NCBI RefSeq assembly: GCF_001580545.1
Contig: NZ_LRBG01000037.1
Coordinates: 434,001 to 498,000 of the forward strand
Source: Paraburkholderia monticola
GTDB lineage: Bacteria > Pseudomonadota > Gammaproteobacteria > Burkholderiales > Burkholderiaceae
Direction of reading: 5' to 3'
DNA length: 64,000 nt
Shown here: positions 1 to 9,229 of the stretch, one piece after another
Position numbering within the stretch: position 1 is the first letter of the stretch
Layout: each line of letters begins with the position of its first letter
The notes under the pieces: generated by a model
Told to the model about the DNA's origin: nothing
Database searches by the model: none
The model's input: the letters and a program-made list of their open reading frames with translations, nothing else
Translations under genes and position numbers: made by a program

Positions 1-90
1 CAACGAGAAAATCCCTGCGCCCACCATTGAGCCGACGACCATCGCGGTCAATGCGGGCAACGACAGTTTTGTCTCGAGCTGGGTTGCCAT
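1..90 (-). CDS. Amino-acid/polyamine antiporter (APC family), N-terminal 30 codons only
   Basis: Reading leftward from an ATG at 90, the 30 visible codons hold a short hydrophilic N-terminus followed by the motif VVGSMVGAGIFSL. This is the start of transmembrane segment 1 of APC-superfamily antiporters (basic amino acid/polyamine, ArcD-like), where the GXXXGXGIF stretch contacts the substrate amino acid. The same motif (VVGGMVGAGIFSL) opens the complete ArcD at 24167-25588, so this is a second member of the family. GAAGGGTGG just upstream is a plausible ribosome binding site. The rest lies outside the window; substrate unknown. Confidence 0.75.
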   Translation of the reverse strand, partial: MATQLETKLSLPALTAMVVGSMVGAGIFSL

Positions 91-645
91 CGTCCACCCT
101 TCAGAGAAGCTGCTTACTTCCAGAGAGGAACTCACGCGGGGCAGGCACGCTTACGTTGCGCCACTCCCGTTAGCCCTACCGACTGAAGCCACCGGCCTTT
201 CGTGTAGCGGACTGTTCAATCGCTAGCGGAAGCTTCCGGCAGATCATCTTCATGTTCTATTGCTTGAGACGCCAGTACGCTTGCTACGCATCGATGCCAT
301 GCGGCGCGCATGCGATGTCAACCTTGACGGTCATCATAAGTGATTTTCAACGCCTTTCTCAACAGCGGGCGCATTCTCCATCGCCCGCGAGCGTCGCCAT
401 GCGGGTGTTCGTTGTCAAGATTGCGCGTTATCTCCGGAAAGGCAACCGGGACCTGAACATTGTCAGCTGTCCGAGCTTTCTTCGACAAGTTCGCTTATAC
501 CCGCGCGGTTATTGTGTCGCCCGCTGGGAACGGAATCGCCGCACTCGCGAACAGTGCGGAGCGACATTGTTGTCGGCAGTCGTACTTGTTGATTACGCAA
601 TGCAGATTCGAGGTGGATTCAATGCAAATACACCCGACGCTGAAG
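91..645. other. Intergenic, no supported gene
   Basis: About 555 bases between the antiporter start and the end of the hydrolase gene. Reading frames here are short, lack ribosome binding sites and overlap one another on both strands. I see no RNA gene, repeat or clear terminator. Confidence 0.5.
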
Positions 646-1650
646 TCATGGAGAATGAACCGGTTTGAGCGTAGCTGCGACGAACTCGATAACCGCCTTC
701 CTCGCCTCGGTCGCGGCCTTCTCGTTATATGCAAGGGTGGCACCGCGTTTGACGCAAGGGTCGTTGTACGAAAAAGGCTGTCGGGTGGCGGCATTGAAAA
801 GTTGACCGTTTTCCCCCTCCTGCCACTGGCAATTCAGCGTCGCCTGCGCTTGTGGAAGCGTCATAGGAGTCTTGAATGCCCGCCCATCAAAAAGGTGGCC
901 TGCCCCTTGATACTCAATAAACTGCACGTCCTTTCCTCTGGCCTTCAACCTCTGCACATAGGCGCGGCACGCCTCGATTGGAACGTAGTCATCCGCGGTT
1001 CCCTGAAACACCCGGACCGGCTGCGCGGATATGTCATCGTCGTCGCTATAGGAATAGTTACAGGATGGATAGAGCGCGACGTACGCAGCAAAGCGGGCTT
1101 CCGATGACAAAAGGTGCACCTTCTGAAACCGCATCATGCTGGCGTTGAGGGCGCTTTGACCGCCTCTGGAGAAGCCCATCAGCATCACGCGGCTAGAGTC
1201 GATTCGCGGATGCTTCGCCAGCAGCGCGAGCGCTCGGTAGGCGTCCTCGGTCTGGGCAAGTCGGCCAAGCTGTGACTGGTCATTGTTCGTGTTGACGATG
1301 CCGCGGCTCGTGAAGCTGTCGATAACGAACGTCGCGACGCCCATGGATAGGAATTCCTGCTCCCAGTCCGTGAGATATCCGCCTATCCCGCCGGAAGCAT
1401 GGAGGAGGATGACGAGTGGGAATCGCTCGGTGCCTGCACGTGGCAGGCGCAGCTCACCGGCGATAGTCACTGGCTTGCCGTCTTCGCGTCCCGTCAGGAA
1501 CTCCTGGTCCGTCAGCGTCAATGATTCAAACGGAATGACTTCCATCCTGGCCACCTGCGCCTCTGCCTCTCGAGAAAACGCTGAGGCCAGTATGCAGAAT
1601 GCGAGAAGACCTCGCCGAAACCAGGCGCTGCACCATCCGGTCTTGGTCAT
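646..1650 (-). CDS. Exported alpha/beta hydrolase (dienelactone hydrolase-like)
   Basis: A 334-residue protein with an N-terminal signal-like segment (about residues 1-31, ending SREAEA). It has the alpha/beta hydrolase order of motifs: oxyanion region LLHASGG (82-88), nucleophile elbow GFSRGG with Ser161, acid region GTADDYVP (Asp220 or Asp221) and His252 in GAGH. The layout resembles dienelactone hydrolase-type enzymes, so it probably hydrolyses an ester or lactone in the periplasm; the substrate cannot be read from sequence. The ATG at 1650 follows GAGGAA at a good distance. It is monocistronic, and an inverted repeat at 1682-1706 lies in its promoter region. Confidence 0.85.
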   Translation of the reverse strand: MTKTGWCSAWFRRGLLAFCILASAFSREAEAQVARMEVIPFESLTLTDQEFLTGREDGKPVTIAGELRLPRAGTERFPLVILLHASGGIGGYLTDWEQEFLSMGVATFVIDSFTSRGIVNTNNDQSQLGRLAQTEDAYRALALLAKHPRIDSSRVMLMGFSRGGQSALNASMMRFQKVHLLSSEARFAAYVALYPSCNYSYSDDDDISAQPVRVFQGTADDYVPIEACRAYVQRLKARGKDVQFIEYQGAGHLFDGRAFKTPMTLPQAQATLNCQWQEGENGQLFNAATRQPFSYNDPCVKRGATLAYNEKAATEARKAVIEFVAATLKPVHSP

Positions 1651-1681
1651 GGCAGATTCCTCGATAACCTGTTGTCACGGC

Positions 1682-1706
1682 AATGACGTGACTGAGACAC
1701 GTCATT
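1682..1706. promoter_or_regulatory. Inverted repeat upstream of the hydrolase gene
   Basis: AATGACGTG and CACGTCATT, separated by 7 bases, form a perfect 9-bp inverted repeat 32 bases before the hydrolase ATG. This fits an operator for a dimeric repressor. No adjacent regulator gene is visible. Confidence 0.45.
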
Positions 1707-2223
1707 TATCCCGCTATCAACTTGCGCTCTCCGTCAGACAGGCAAAGCGGGGCCCTCCGTACACCAAAACGGACGCATTGAAACACAAACCGGGAAACGG
1801 GAACTGGTAAAGCAGGACGAATTTTCTTTTGCTGATTTTTGCGTACCTGACGACCAGTCAACCCCGGATTAGAAGTGACGCATTCCGGGCAACGACCTCG
1901 ATTTTCGCGAAAAGCGTAGCTTCATAGAGTACGCGGCGCAGACAAACAGAAAGCCCTCGATCAAGTTTTCTGTAAGCATAGTTTCGATTGCGCTACACGA
2001 TGCCTTCGAATCCCATTCGGAATCCGCCAACAGTTCGTAGCGACAAGCCATTTGAAGGCTGAAGCATTGCTTAACTTCAGCTTCACCGTTTAAGGACCGA
2101 TGTCTAGAAGAACGGCGTCGCGGTAACGGCGTGCCCTCTTGAAAGCGCAATCAATCGGCTGGCCAGCGTCGTAAAACCGAAGGAACTCCATCGAACAAGA
2201 AATCCGCGTAGACCTCGCTCGTC
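1707..2223. other. Intergenic, no supported gene
   Basis: Between the hydrolase promoter and the end of the efflux operon. A 93-codon minus-strand frame (1869-2150) has no recognisable domain or ribosome binding site and is not called. No terminator with a U-tract was seen downstream of the efflux operon. Confidence 0.5.
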
Positions 2224-3720
2224 TCACTGCGAAGCCGGCGCATTCGCGGTGGCGGGCGCCGGTCCCGCCGGCGTTGGCGTGTTCGCAACGGCCGGCGGAT
2301 TGGCCAACCAGCCGCCACCCATCGCCCTGAACAGAGCAAACTGCGCCTGCAGTTTGCCGACCTCTTCCCGCGCCTGCGACGACTGACTTTCGAGCAGCGC
2401 AACCCGCACCTGATCGATATCGACGCGGCCCGTGTCGCCGAGCTGATAGCGGCGCTGCACCTGGCTCAACTGCGTGGTGCGCCGCGTGACTTCTTCATTG
2501 CGCGCCTTGAACAACTCGTCCTGCCGGTTCAAGCGCGCCAACGCACGGTCGACGTCATAAAACGCGCCGAGCGCGGTCTTTTCGTAGGTGAACATCGCCT
2601 GCTGAGCCTGCGCATCCGACGACTCCACCTGCGAGCGTCGCGCGCCAAAATCGATCAACGGCATCGCCATCGCCGCGCCGAATAGCCAGAACGTGCTGGG
2701 CCCGAGGCTCTGACCCGCGATCTCCCAACCATTGCGTGCGAGCAGACCGCTTAGCGAGATGGTCGGCCAGTAATTGAGCCGCGCGACATCCGACTGCCGG
2801 ACCGCGCCGTTCACGCGCGCCTGCGCCGCGATCAGGTCCGGGCGCCGCATCAGCAGATCGACGGGCTGACCCGGTTCGATGTTCGGCAGGGGGGTCATCA
2901 GCTTGTCGCTTTCGTCGAGAATGCCGGCGAATTCCGCAGGCTGCACGCCGCACAGGTTCTGCAGATTCAACCGCGCCTGCACGATGCCGTTCTCCACGTC
3001 CTGCAAGCGCGCCTCGACCTGCGCGCGGCCAGCACGCGCGGCTTCGATGTCCGTGCTAAGCACGAGGCCCGCGGTAAAGCTCTTTTCGGCGATATTGACG
3101 AAGTCATCCGCGATGTCCCGGCTCTGCAGCAGAATCGTGCGTTGACGTAGCAACCCGCGATACGTGACGTACAGATCCGCGACACCCGACACCACGCTCA
3201 GGCGTACCGCCTCGGCATCGCCCGCGGCCGCACGCGCCTGCTCGCGTGCCGCCGAGAGCCGCGCCCGTCCCTGGCCGAACAGGTCGACCTCCCATTGGGC
3301 CTGCAAACCGACACGCCAGAACTGCGCATCGGTATTGTTGATGCCGAGAATTTCCTCGAACTCGAGCTGCGTCTCGCCGCCGTGATACTTCGCGGCGCTC
3401 ACACCTGCTCCGACCGACGGCAGCAATTGCGAACGCGCGAGTCTGATCCCGGCCTGCACCTGATCGACGCGCGCATAAGCGGTGGCGATGTCGAAGTTGT
3501 GCGCGAGTGCGAGCTCGATCAGTTTGTTCAGCGTCGGATCGTTGTACTGCGTCCACCAGGTCGCGAGATCCTGCGCGGACATCGGTGTCGCCGCGCCCGC
3601 TTGCGCCTCCGAATACTGCGGTGGAAACGCGGCGGGCTTTTCCAGTTGCAACGAACCCGTGCAGCCGGCTTCGAGCAACAGGGCCGCGATGGCGAAAAGA
3701 TAAGGGCGCGCGCGGATCAT
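2224..3720 (-). CDS. Outer membrane factor lipoprotein of RND efflux system (NodT/OprM family)
   Basis: A 498-residue outer membrane efflux channel. The signal peptide ends in lipobox LEAGC with Cys20. The usual two repeats of about 200 residues with long alpha-helical stretches follow (ATAYARVDQVQAGIRLARSQLLPS near the start; RRTTQLSQVQRRYQLGDTGRVD near the end). The C-terminal 30 residues are an Ala/Pro/Thr-rich tail. The ATG at 3720 overlaps the stop codon of the pump gene by 4 bases (ATGA), which fixes the start even though the frame stays open far upstream. Third gene of a fusion protein-pump-channel operon; trimers of this family form the exit duct. Confidence 0.93.
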   Translation of the reverse strand: MIRARPYLFAIAALLLEAGCTGSLQLEKPAAFPPQYSEAQAGAATPMSAQDLATWWTQYNDPTLNKLIELALAHNFDIATAYARVDQVQAGIRLARSQLLPSVGAGVSAAKYHGGETQLEFEEILGINNTDAQFWRVGLQAQWEVDLFGQGRARLSAAREQARAAAGDAEAVRLSVVSGVADLYVTYRGLLRQRTILLQSRDIADDFVNIAEKSFTAGLVLSTDIEAARAGRAQVEARLQDVENGIVQARLNLQNLCGVQPAEFAGILDESDKLMTPLPNIEPGQPVDLLMRRPDLIAAQARVNGAVRQSDVARLNYWPTISLSGLLARNGWEIAGQSLGPSTFWLFGAAMAMPLIDFGARRSQVESSDAQAQQAMFTYEKTALGAFYDVDRALARLNRQDELFKARNEEVTRRTTQLSQVQRRYQLGDTGRVDIDQVRVALLESQSSQAREEVGKLQAQFALFRAMGGGWLANPPAVANTPTPAGPAPATANAPASQ

Positions 3721-6700
3721 TTTGCTTCCGGGTGTTGACCCGGCTCCCATTCCGCCTGCTTGATCGAGAACAGCATCGCATACAGCGCCGGCACGGCGAC
3801 CAGCGTCAGCACGGTGGCGAAAGCAAGGCCCGCCATGATCGTTATCGCCATGTCCTTGAAGAAAGGATCCCACAACAACGGTGCCATGCCGAGTGCCGTC
3901 GTGCCGCCCCCCAATACCACCGGCCGCAGTCGGCTCATCGCGCCGTGGGTCACCGCCTGCATGCGCGGCACGCCCGCGGCGATCTGCGAATCCATCTCTT
4001 CGACGAGCACGACTCCGTTCTTGATCAGCATGCCAAACAGACTCAATAGACCGAGCAGCGCCATGAAGCCGAAGGCGCCGCGGAACAGAAGCAGACCGAG
4101 CGTCACACCGCAGATCGACATCGGCACCACGAGCAGCACGACGAGCGCGGGTTTCAGGCGGCCGAACATCATCATCACGATCAGCGCCATGGCGATGAAG
4201 CCGAGTGGCAGTTGACGGAACAGGCTCTCCTGCGCGCGCGTCGACGACTCGTGCTCGCCGCCCCATTCGAAGCTGTAGCCGGGTGGCAGCTTGATGTTCT
4301 CGATGCCGGAGCGTATGCGGTTGAACGCGGCGACACTGTTCTGTCCGTAGATCGGGTTGGCCGAAACCGTGAGCGTGCGGATCCGGTTCTCGCGCGCAAT
4401 CTGGCCTTCCTCCGTACCGACCGTGAAGCCGTTCACCACGTCGCCGAGCGGCACGTAACGGCGCAGCCCCGTGCTGAACACCTGCAGGTCCTGCAGACCC
4501 GCGACGCCGCGCGTGTAGTCGGGCGAGCGCAGCACGATTGGCAGCAACTGATCGCCTTCGCGATAGATGCCAGCCCGCAGGCCTTCGGTTGCATAAGCCA
4601 TCGTATCGGCGACCTGCCGGCGCGTGACCCCGAGCGAGCGCGCACGCGATTCGTCGAATTCCGGCCGCACGATGCTGATCGGCGTCTCCCAGTCGTCGCG
4701 AATCGCGATGATGCGGCCGTCTGCCTTGAGCACGTTCTGCGCTTCCTGCGACAACCGGCGCAGCACGACCGGATCGGGTCCGGAGAAGCGTGCCTGAATA
4801 GCCGCGCCACCGCCGGGACCGAAGTTGGGTCGCGTGACCGTCCAGTGCTGCTCGGGGAAGCGCTTCTTCAGGTCGGCTTCGATGTCCGGAATCATGTCGT
4901 CGATCAGGTTCTGATTCTTCGCGCCGACGATGAACTGCGCGTAGGCCGGATCGCGCGTCTCGGGATCGTAGACGAGGAAGAAACGCGTCGCTCCCCCGCC
5001 GATATACGTTTGCACGTTGGTGACGTCCGCGTGCTTGAGCAGCACCTTTTCCACGTCGCGGCTCTTTTCGACGACCGCGCGAATATCCGCCCCGCGTTGC
5101 AAACGCATATCGACATAGAAGATCGGCGTGGTCGACGCGGGGAAGAAGCTCTGCTCGACGAAACGGAACGCCCATCCGGCGAGCACCGTCAGCACGACGA
5201 GGCCGATGACCACGACCACGCGCTGTCTGGTAACCCATGACAACACCTCGCCGTAACGCTTGTACAGCTTCCCCTTGAACGGGTCTTCATCGATGATGTC
5301 GGCGGCCTTGAAGAGATACGTGCCGAACAGCGGCGTCAGCGCGATGGCAATCACCCAGCTAAATAGCAGCGAAATCGCAGCCACAGCGAACAGCGACGCA
5401 CAGAATTCGCCGACCGCGTCCGGTGACAGGCCGATGCCCGAGAAAGCCAGAATCCCGACGATGGTCGACGCGAGCAGAAGCCATTGGTTCGCTTTGAGAA
5501 TTTCGGTCGCCGCCTCGAGATGCGACATGCCGCGCTGCACCTTCACGAGCATGCCCTCGACCACCACGATGCTATTGTCGGTCAGCATCCCCATCACGAT
5601 GATCAGCGCGCCGAGCGAGATACGCTGCAGCTCGATGCCTGCCCCGTACATGACCAGCAGCGTGCCGAGGATCGACAGGAACAGCTCGACGCCCAGCACG
5701 ACGCCCGCGCGCCAGCCGAGCGCGATACCCAGCGCGACACCGACGATCGCCACGGACAGGAACACGTCGAAAATGAAACCGCGCACGCTCTCGTCGACGA
5801 CCTGCGGCTGATCGTAGAGCGAGTGCAGCTTGATGCCGATCGGGCGGTCACGCTCCAGCTCCGCGAGCTTCGCCTTGATCTCCTCGCCGACCCTCACCAC
5901 GTTGACGCGCGGCCGGGCGCTGATACCGATCGTGATCGCGGGCTCGCCGTTGTAGTGGATGACGTGGTTCGGGATCGTCGCATAGCCATGGCTCACGCGC
6001 GCGATGTCGCCCAGCAGCAGCGGGCCCGGCGTATTGTTGACCGGCAGCGAACGGATGGCCTGCAGCGAATCCAGCGAGCCCGTCGGCGCAATCCGCAACG
6101 ACAGATCGCCGACGCGTTCGCGGCCCGCAGGCCGAACCTCGTTCTGCACGAATAGTGTCTGCGCGAGATCGTCGGTGGACAGGTTGTTGGCAATCAGTTG
6201 CGACTGGTCGACGTCGACCGAAATCTGCTCCTGCTGCTCGCCGGCGATCACGATGTCCGACACATCGTCGAGCGTCAACAGCTGGCGGCGCAGTTCGCGC
6301 GCGTAGTCAAACAGTTGCGCCTGGGTGTAGCCCTCGCCGGTCAGCGCATAGAACATCCCGTAGACGTCGCCGAAACGGTCGAGCACGAGTGTCGGACCCG
6401 CGCCCGGTGGCAACCGTACCTGTGCATCCGAGACCGACTTGCGCAACTCGTCCCACACCTGCGGCAATTGCGCCGACGTGTACTGGTCGCGAATCTCGAC
6501 GCGGATTTCAGAGTAACCCGGCGTCGAACGCGAGGTCAGCTTCTCGACCTGCGGCATCTGCTGGATCCCGCTTTCGAGTCTGTCCGTCACTTCCTGCTCG
6601 ACCTCGTGCGCACTCGCGCCGGGATACAGCGTCACGACGACCGCGGTCTTGATCGTGAACTTCGGGTCTTCGAGCCGCCCGATGTTGAAGTACGCGAAGA

Positions 6701-6776
6701 TACCGCCCAACAGCGAGATGATCGTCAGAACCCACGCGATCAGCGGCTTTTCGATAAGGGGGCGCGCGAGATTCAT
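3717..6776 (-). CDS. RND efflux pump, inner membrane transporter (AcrB/MexK-like)
   Basis: A 1019-residue proton-driven efflux transporter with the RND architecture: TM1 at about 10-30, a large periplasmic loop, TM2-6 from about 335, a second periplasmic loop, and TM8-12. The N-terminus (RPLIEKPLIAWVLTIISLLGGI) and porter domain resemble the MexK/TriC-like branch rather than classical AcrB. The proton-relay helix reads GMLTDNSIVVVE, so position 400 is Asp but 401 is Asn, where AcrB has an Asp pair. Start and stop both overlap the neighbouring genes by 4 bases, indicating translational coupling. Substrate not predictable; no local repressor gene is present. Confidence 0.95.
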   Translation of the reverse strand: MNLARPLIEKPLIAWVLTIISLLGGIFAYFNIGRLEDPKFTIKTAVVVTLYPGASAHEVEQEVTDRLESGIQQMPQVEKLTSRSTPGYSEIRVEIRDQYTSAQLPQVWDELRKSVSDAQVRLPPGAGPTLVLDRFGDVYGMFYALTGEGYTQAQLFDYARELRRQLLTLDDVSDIVIAGEQQEQISVDVDQSQLIANNLSTDDLAQTLFVQNEVRPAGRERVGDLSLRIAPTGSLDSLQAIRSLPVNNTPGPLLLGDIARVSHGYATIPNHVIHYNGEPAITIGISARPRVNVVRVGEEIKAKLAELERDRPIGIKLHSLYDQPQVVDESVRGFIFDVFLSVAIVGVALGIALGWRAGVVLGVELFLSILGTLLVMYGAGIELQRISLGALIIVMGMLTDNSIVVVEGMLVKVQRGMSHLEAATEILKANQWLLLASTIVGILAFSGIGLSPDAVGEFCASLFAVAAISLLFSWVIAIALTPLFGTYLFKAADIIDEDPFKGKLYKRYGEVLSWVTRQRVVVVIGLVVLTVLAGWAFRFVEQSFFPASTTPIFYVDMRLQRGADIRAVVEKSRDVEKVLLKHADVTNVQTYIGGGATRFFLVYDPETRDPAYAQFIVGAKNQNLIDDMIPDIEADLKKRFPEQHWTVTRPNFGPGGGAAIQARFSGPDPVVLRRLSQEAQNVLKADGRIIAIRDDWETPISIVRPEFDESRARSLGVTRRQVADTMAYATEGLRAGIYREGDQLLPIVLRSPDYTRGVAGLQDLQVFSTGLRRYVPLGDVVNGFTVGTEEGQIARENRIRTLTVSANPIYGQNSVAAFNRIRSGIENIKLPPGYSFEWGGEHESSTRAQESLFRQLPLGFIAMALIVMMMFGRLKPALVVLLVVPMSICGVTLGLLLFRGAFGFMALLGLLSLFGMLIKNGVVLVEEMDSQIAAGVPRMQAVTHGAMSRLRPVVLGGGTTALGMAPLLWDPFFKDMAITIMAGLAFATVLTLVAVPALYAMLFSIKQAEWEPGQHPEAK

Positions 6777-7903
6777 TGAGGTGCATCCATCGGACGGACT
6801 GCCATTCCCTCTTTCATGAACTGCGATCCGCCTGCCACGACGCGGTCGCCCTCGGCTACGGCACCCGCGACGACCACATCGTCATTGCGGATTTCGCGCA
6901 CGTTGACCGGCACCGCGTGCACGCGGCCGGACGCGGCATCGTAGCGCCACAGATTGCGCTGGCCGTCCGCGGCGATCGACACCGCGGCGATCGGAATCGC
7001 GAAGTAGCCGTTGTTGCCGTTTTGCGCGACCTGACGCGCCGTGTCGGAAATCTGCACGCGCAACGCCATGCCGGGAAACAGCATCGCGCTTTGCGGTCCT
7101 TCGATCGAGAACACGAGGCGGTAGGCCGCCGAAGTGGGCGAAGTCTGCGTGCTCCGTTCGCGGAACACGAGCGGATAGCGGTTCTGCGGCCGCTCGGGCA
7201 GCCATGCTTCGGCTCTGAGCGTCTTGTCGACGAACAGCCGCTCGGCGATGCTCTGCGGAAGATCGACGCCGACATCGACACGGCCGATGTTTTCCAGATT
7301 GAACGCAGGCGTCCCCGCCTGCACGACCTGCTGGATCTCGATGTTGCGGCGAGCAATCCGGCCGTCGAACGGCGCGGTGAGCTGCGTATTGCGCAGGTCG
7401 CGGCTCGCCATGTCGCGTGCCGCCCGCGCGGCGTCCGTGGAAGCCGACAGTTGCTCGTAGGCAGCCTGCGACAGAATCCCGTCCTTGCGCAATACCGCCT
7501 GGCGCTTCAGGTTATCGCTCAACTGTTGATATTGTGCGTTCGCGCGTTGCAGCTGCAGCTTGTAGGGCTCTTCATCGATACGCGCGATCAACTGCCCGCG
7601 TTTCACCGACGCACCTTCGAGCACCGCGATCTGCACGACTCGGCCCGATACCTCGAAGGCGAGCGGCGAGATGCTGGTCTGTTCGACCCGCCCGGTGAAA
7701 ATGCGAATGGAGGAAGCGTCGGCCGGTTCGACCTTGGCAAGCTGCACGGCCGGCCTCGTCTCGCCGCTCTGGGTTTCGGTTTGCCGTTGGCAGCCCGACA
7801 GGGAAAGCACGAGCGCACAGGTCAACGCGCAAGACCATGCGCCGGTCCATGCGACTCCGGCTAATCGGTGAACCGGTGGTGCATCGGTGCGGTTTGCGTT
7901 CAT
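6773..7903 (-). CDS. RND efflux periplasmic adaptor lipoprotein (HlyD/AcrA family)
   Basis: A 376-residue membrane fusion protein. The signal peptide ends SLSGC with Cys38 as lipidation site. Then come the first beta-barrel/lipoyl half (VSGRVVQIAVLEGASVKRGQLIARID), a coiled-coil hairpin of about 70 residues rich in Gln, Ala and Arg, the second lipoyl half (LTAPFDGRIARRNIEIQQVVQAG) and a C-terminal beta-barrel and membrane-proximal domain. It joins pump to outer membrane channel. First gene of the operon; AGGAC precedes the ATG. Its stop overlaps the pump start by 4 bases. Confidence 0.94.
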   Translation of the reverse strand: MNANRTDAPPVHRLAGVAWTGAWSCALTCALVLSLSGCQRQTETQSGETRPAVQLAKVEPADASSIRIFTGRVEQTSISPLAFEVSGRVVQIAVLEGASVKRGQLIARIDEEPYKLQLQRANAQYQQLSDNLKRQAVLRKDGILSQAAYEQLSASTDAARAARDMASRDLRNTQLTAPFDGRIARRNIEIQQVVQAGTPAFNLENIGRVDVGVDLPQSIAERLFVDKTLRAEAWLPERPQNRYPLVFRERSTQTSPTSAAYRLVFSIEGPQSAMLFPGMALRVQISDTARQVAQNGNNGYFAIPIAAVSIAADGQRNLWRYDAASGRVHAVPVNVREIRNDDVVVAGAVAEGDRVVAGGSQFMKEGMAVRPMDAPQ

Positions 7904-9229
7904 GACGTCCTCGGCTGACTACTGGCGCAACCCATGCCGCACACGCGGCGGCAACGCAGTTCGCGGCCCACGCGAATACGGTGCTCTTCAGGTTGCTCAG
8001 GAATTCATAGGGGTCCGTAACAGTGGATCGCGATCAAGCATCCGCTGTGGCTTGCACGGCGAGGTCAGACTCGCGGAACGCTTGCATCCCGTCTGTCATC
8101 GCGGCGCCGTCGTTCAATGTGTTGTTGATATCGGGACTCGCGCGGCTCCACTTTCGTCTGTCATGTTCGTTCCTCGCGTTCCAGAGGATGACCTTGCAGG
8201 GTTAAAGGACAGTGACCACTCGTTCCGAGCTCGGCTGTCAGGCATCCAGTCCAACTGCCGAACTGCTGCGTCACGCCGATGAAAGACTGAGGAAATTGGC
8301 GAGTCCACCCCGTATGGAAAGCACAATAAAACGCACGACGATTTCAGCGCAATCGGGTCTCTTCGATTGAGACATGCTGCAAAAGTATTTAAGTTACCAA
8401 ACAATTGCTTGTCAAGAGAGGCAGTTCACCGGTGGTCTCTTAGTGTCACGCGTGCGTCACCGTGCCCTTTCACAGTACGTCACAGGCATCATGGCCGATC
8501 ACCGTGCTGTCCGTCAATTGCCCTGCGATTCTTAGCGCGGCTACATAGATTTATTCCATGATGTTTTGGACTGCGGTCGACGAAAGATCGCTGTGAGTAC
8601 TCTGCTGTGCTAATGACGAAGTGCACGGGGCAAAAGTGTTATAGGTTTGAAGGAATTTTGTTTCGCCAATGGCGCAGCCATGATTGTTAAATCGGAATTC
8701 TTTCTTTTTGAAGCTAATGCGCGGTATGGCGAACGGCGCCGGTTGCACAAGCAAATTGCCGGGCGTACAGTACTCAGCGAACAAATAATTCGCATTCAGA
8801 TTTGTCGAATCGGTGTATGAGGCAGCGGGCTGTGCGTCGACCCTGCGTGAGGAGACCGTTGGCAGTTGCAACGCCGGAAGCTGCCGCCTGAGCGTTGATC
8901 GTTCGCCGTCCATAAGCGCCCCGTCGGTGCCGGAAAACCGGTGGGTCCTTTCTGCCGTTCCGCATGACAACGGTCCAAAGCACGATGACTGGTACGGCAC
9001 CGCACACGACTGAAGTCCATTCCACACGTGTCGACACGCTCGATTCTTTCTGCCGGGTCGCACGTCGAGACGGCGATTCATCGAAAGCCATGCCGTTGCT
9101 TCGTCCATCGCAGCATAGGTGTTCGGCCGTTCGCGCAAGGCATCCAACGTGGCACGGTTTGTGATTTCCCAGACCGTCCGGCGTCGGCGCGGCGCGCCAG
9201 CCACATTGCACGAAGCTGTCCGCCGCATC
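7904..9229. other. Long intergenic region, no supported gene
   Basis: About 1.3 kb separating the minus-strand efflux operon from the plus-strand lipoprotein hydrolase. It should contain both promoters. A 366-codon minus-strand frame (8551-9651) crosses it but runs antisense through the start of the lipoprotein gene, has no domain I recognise and is rejected. No TetR or MarR repressor for the efflux operon is here. I see no RNA gene or repeat. Confidence 0.5.

Noticed and set aside
252..1107. Plus-strand frames of 138 and 215 codons at the left edge
   Set aside because: No ribosome binding site or domain; the longer one is antisense to the alpha/beta hydrolase.
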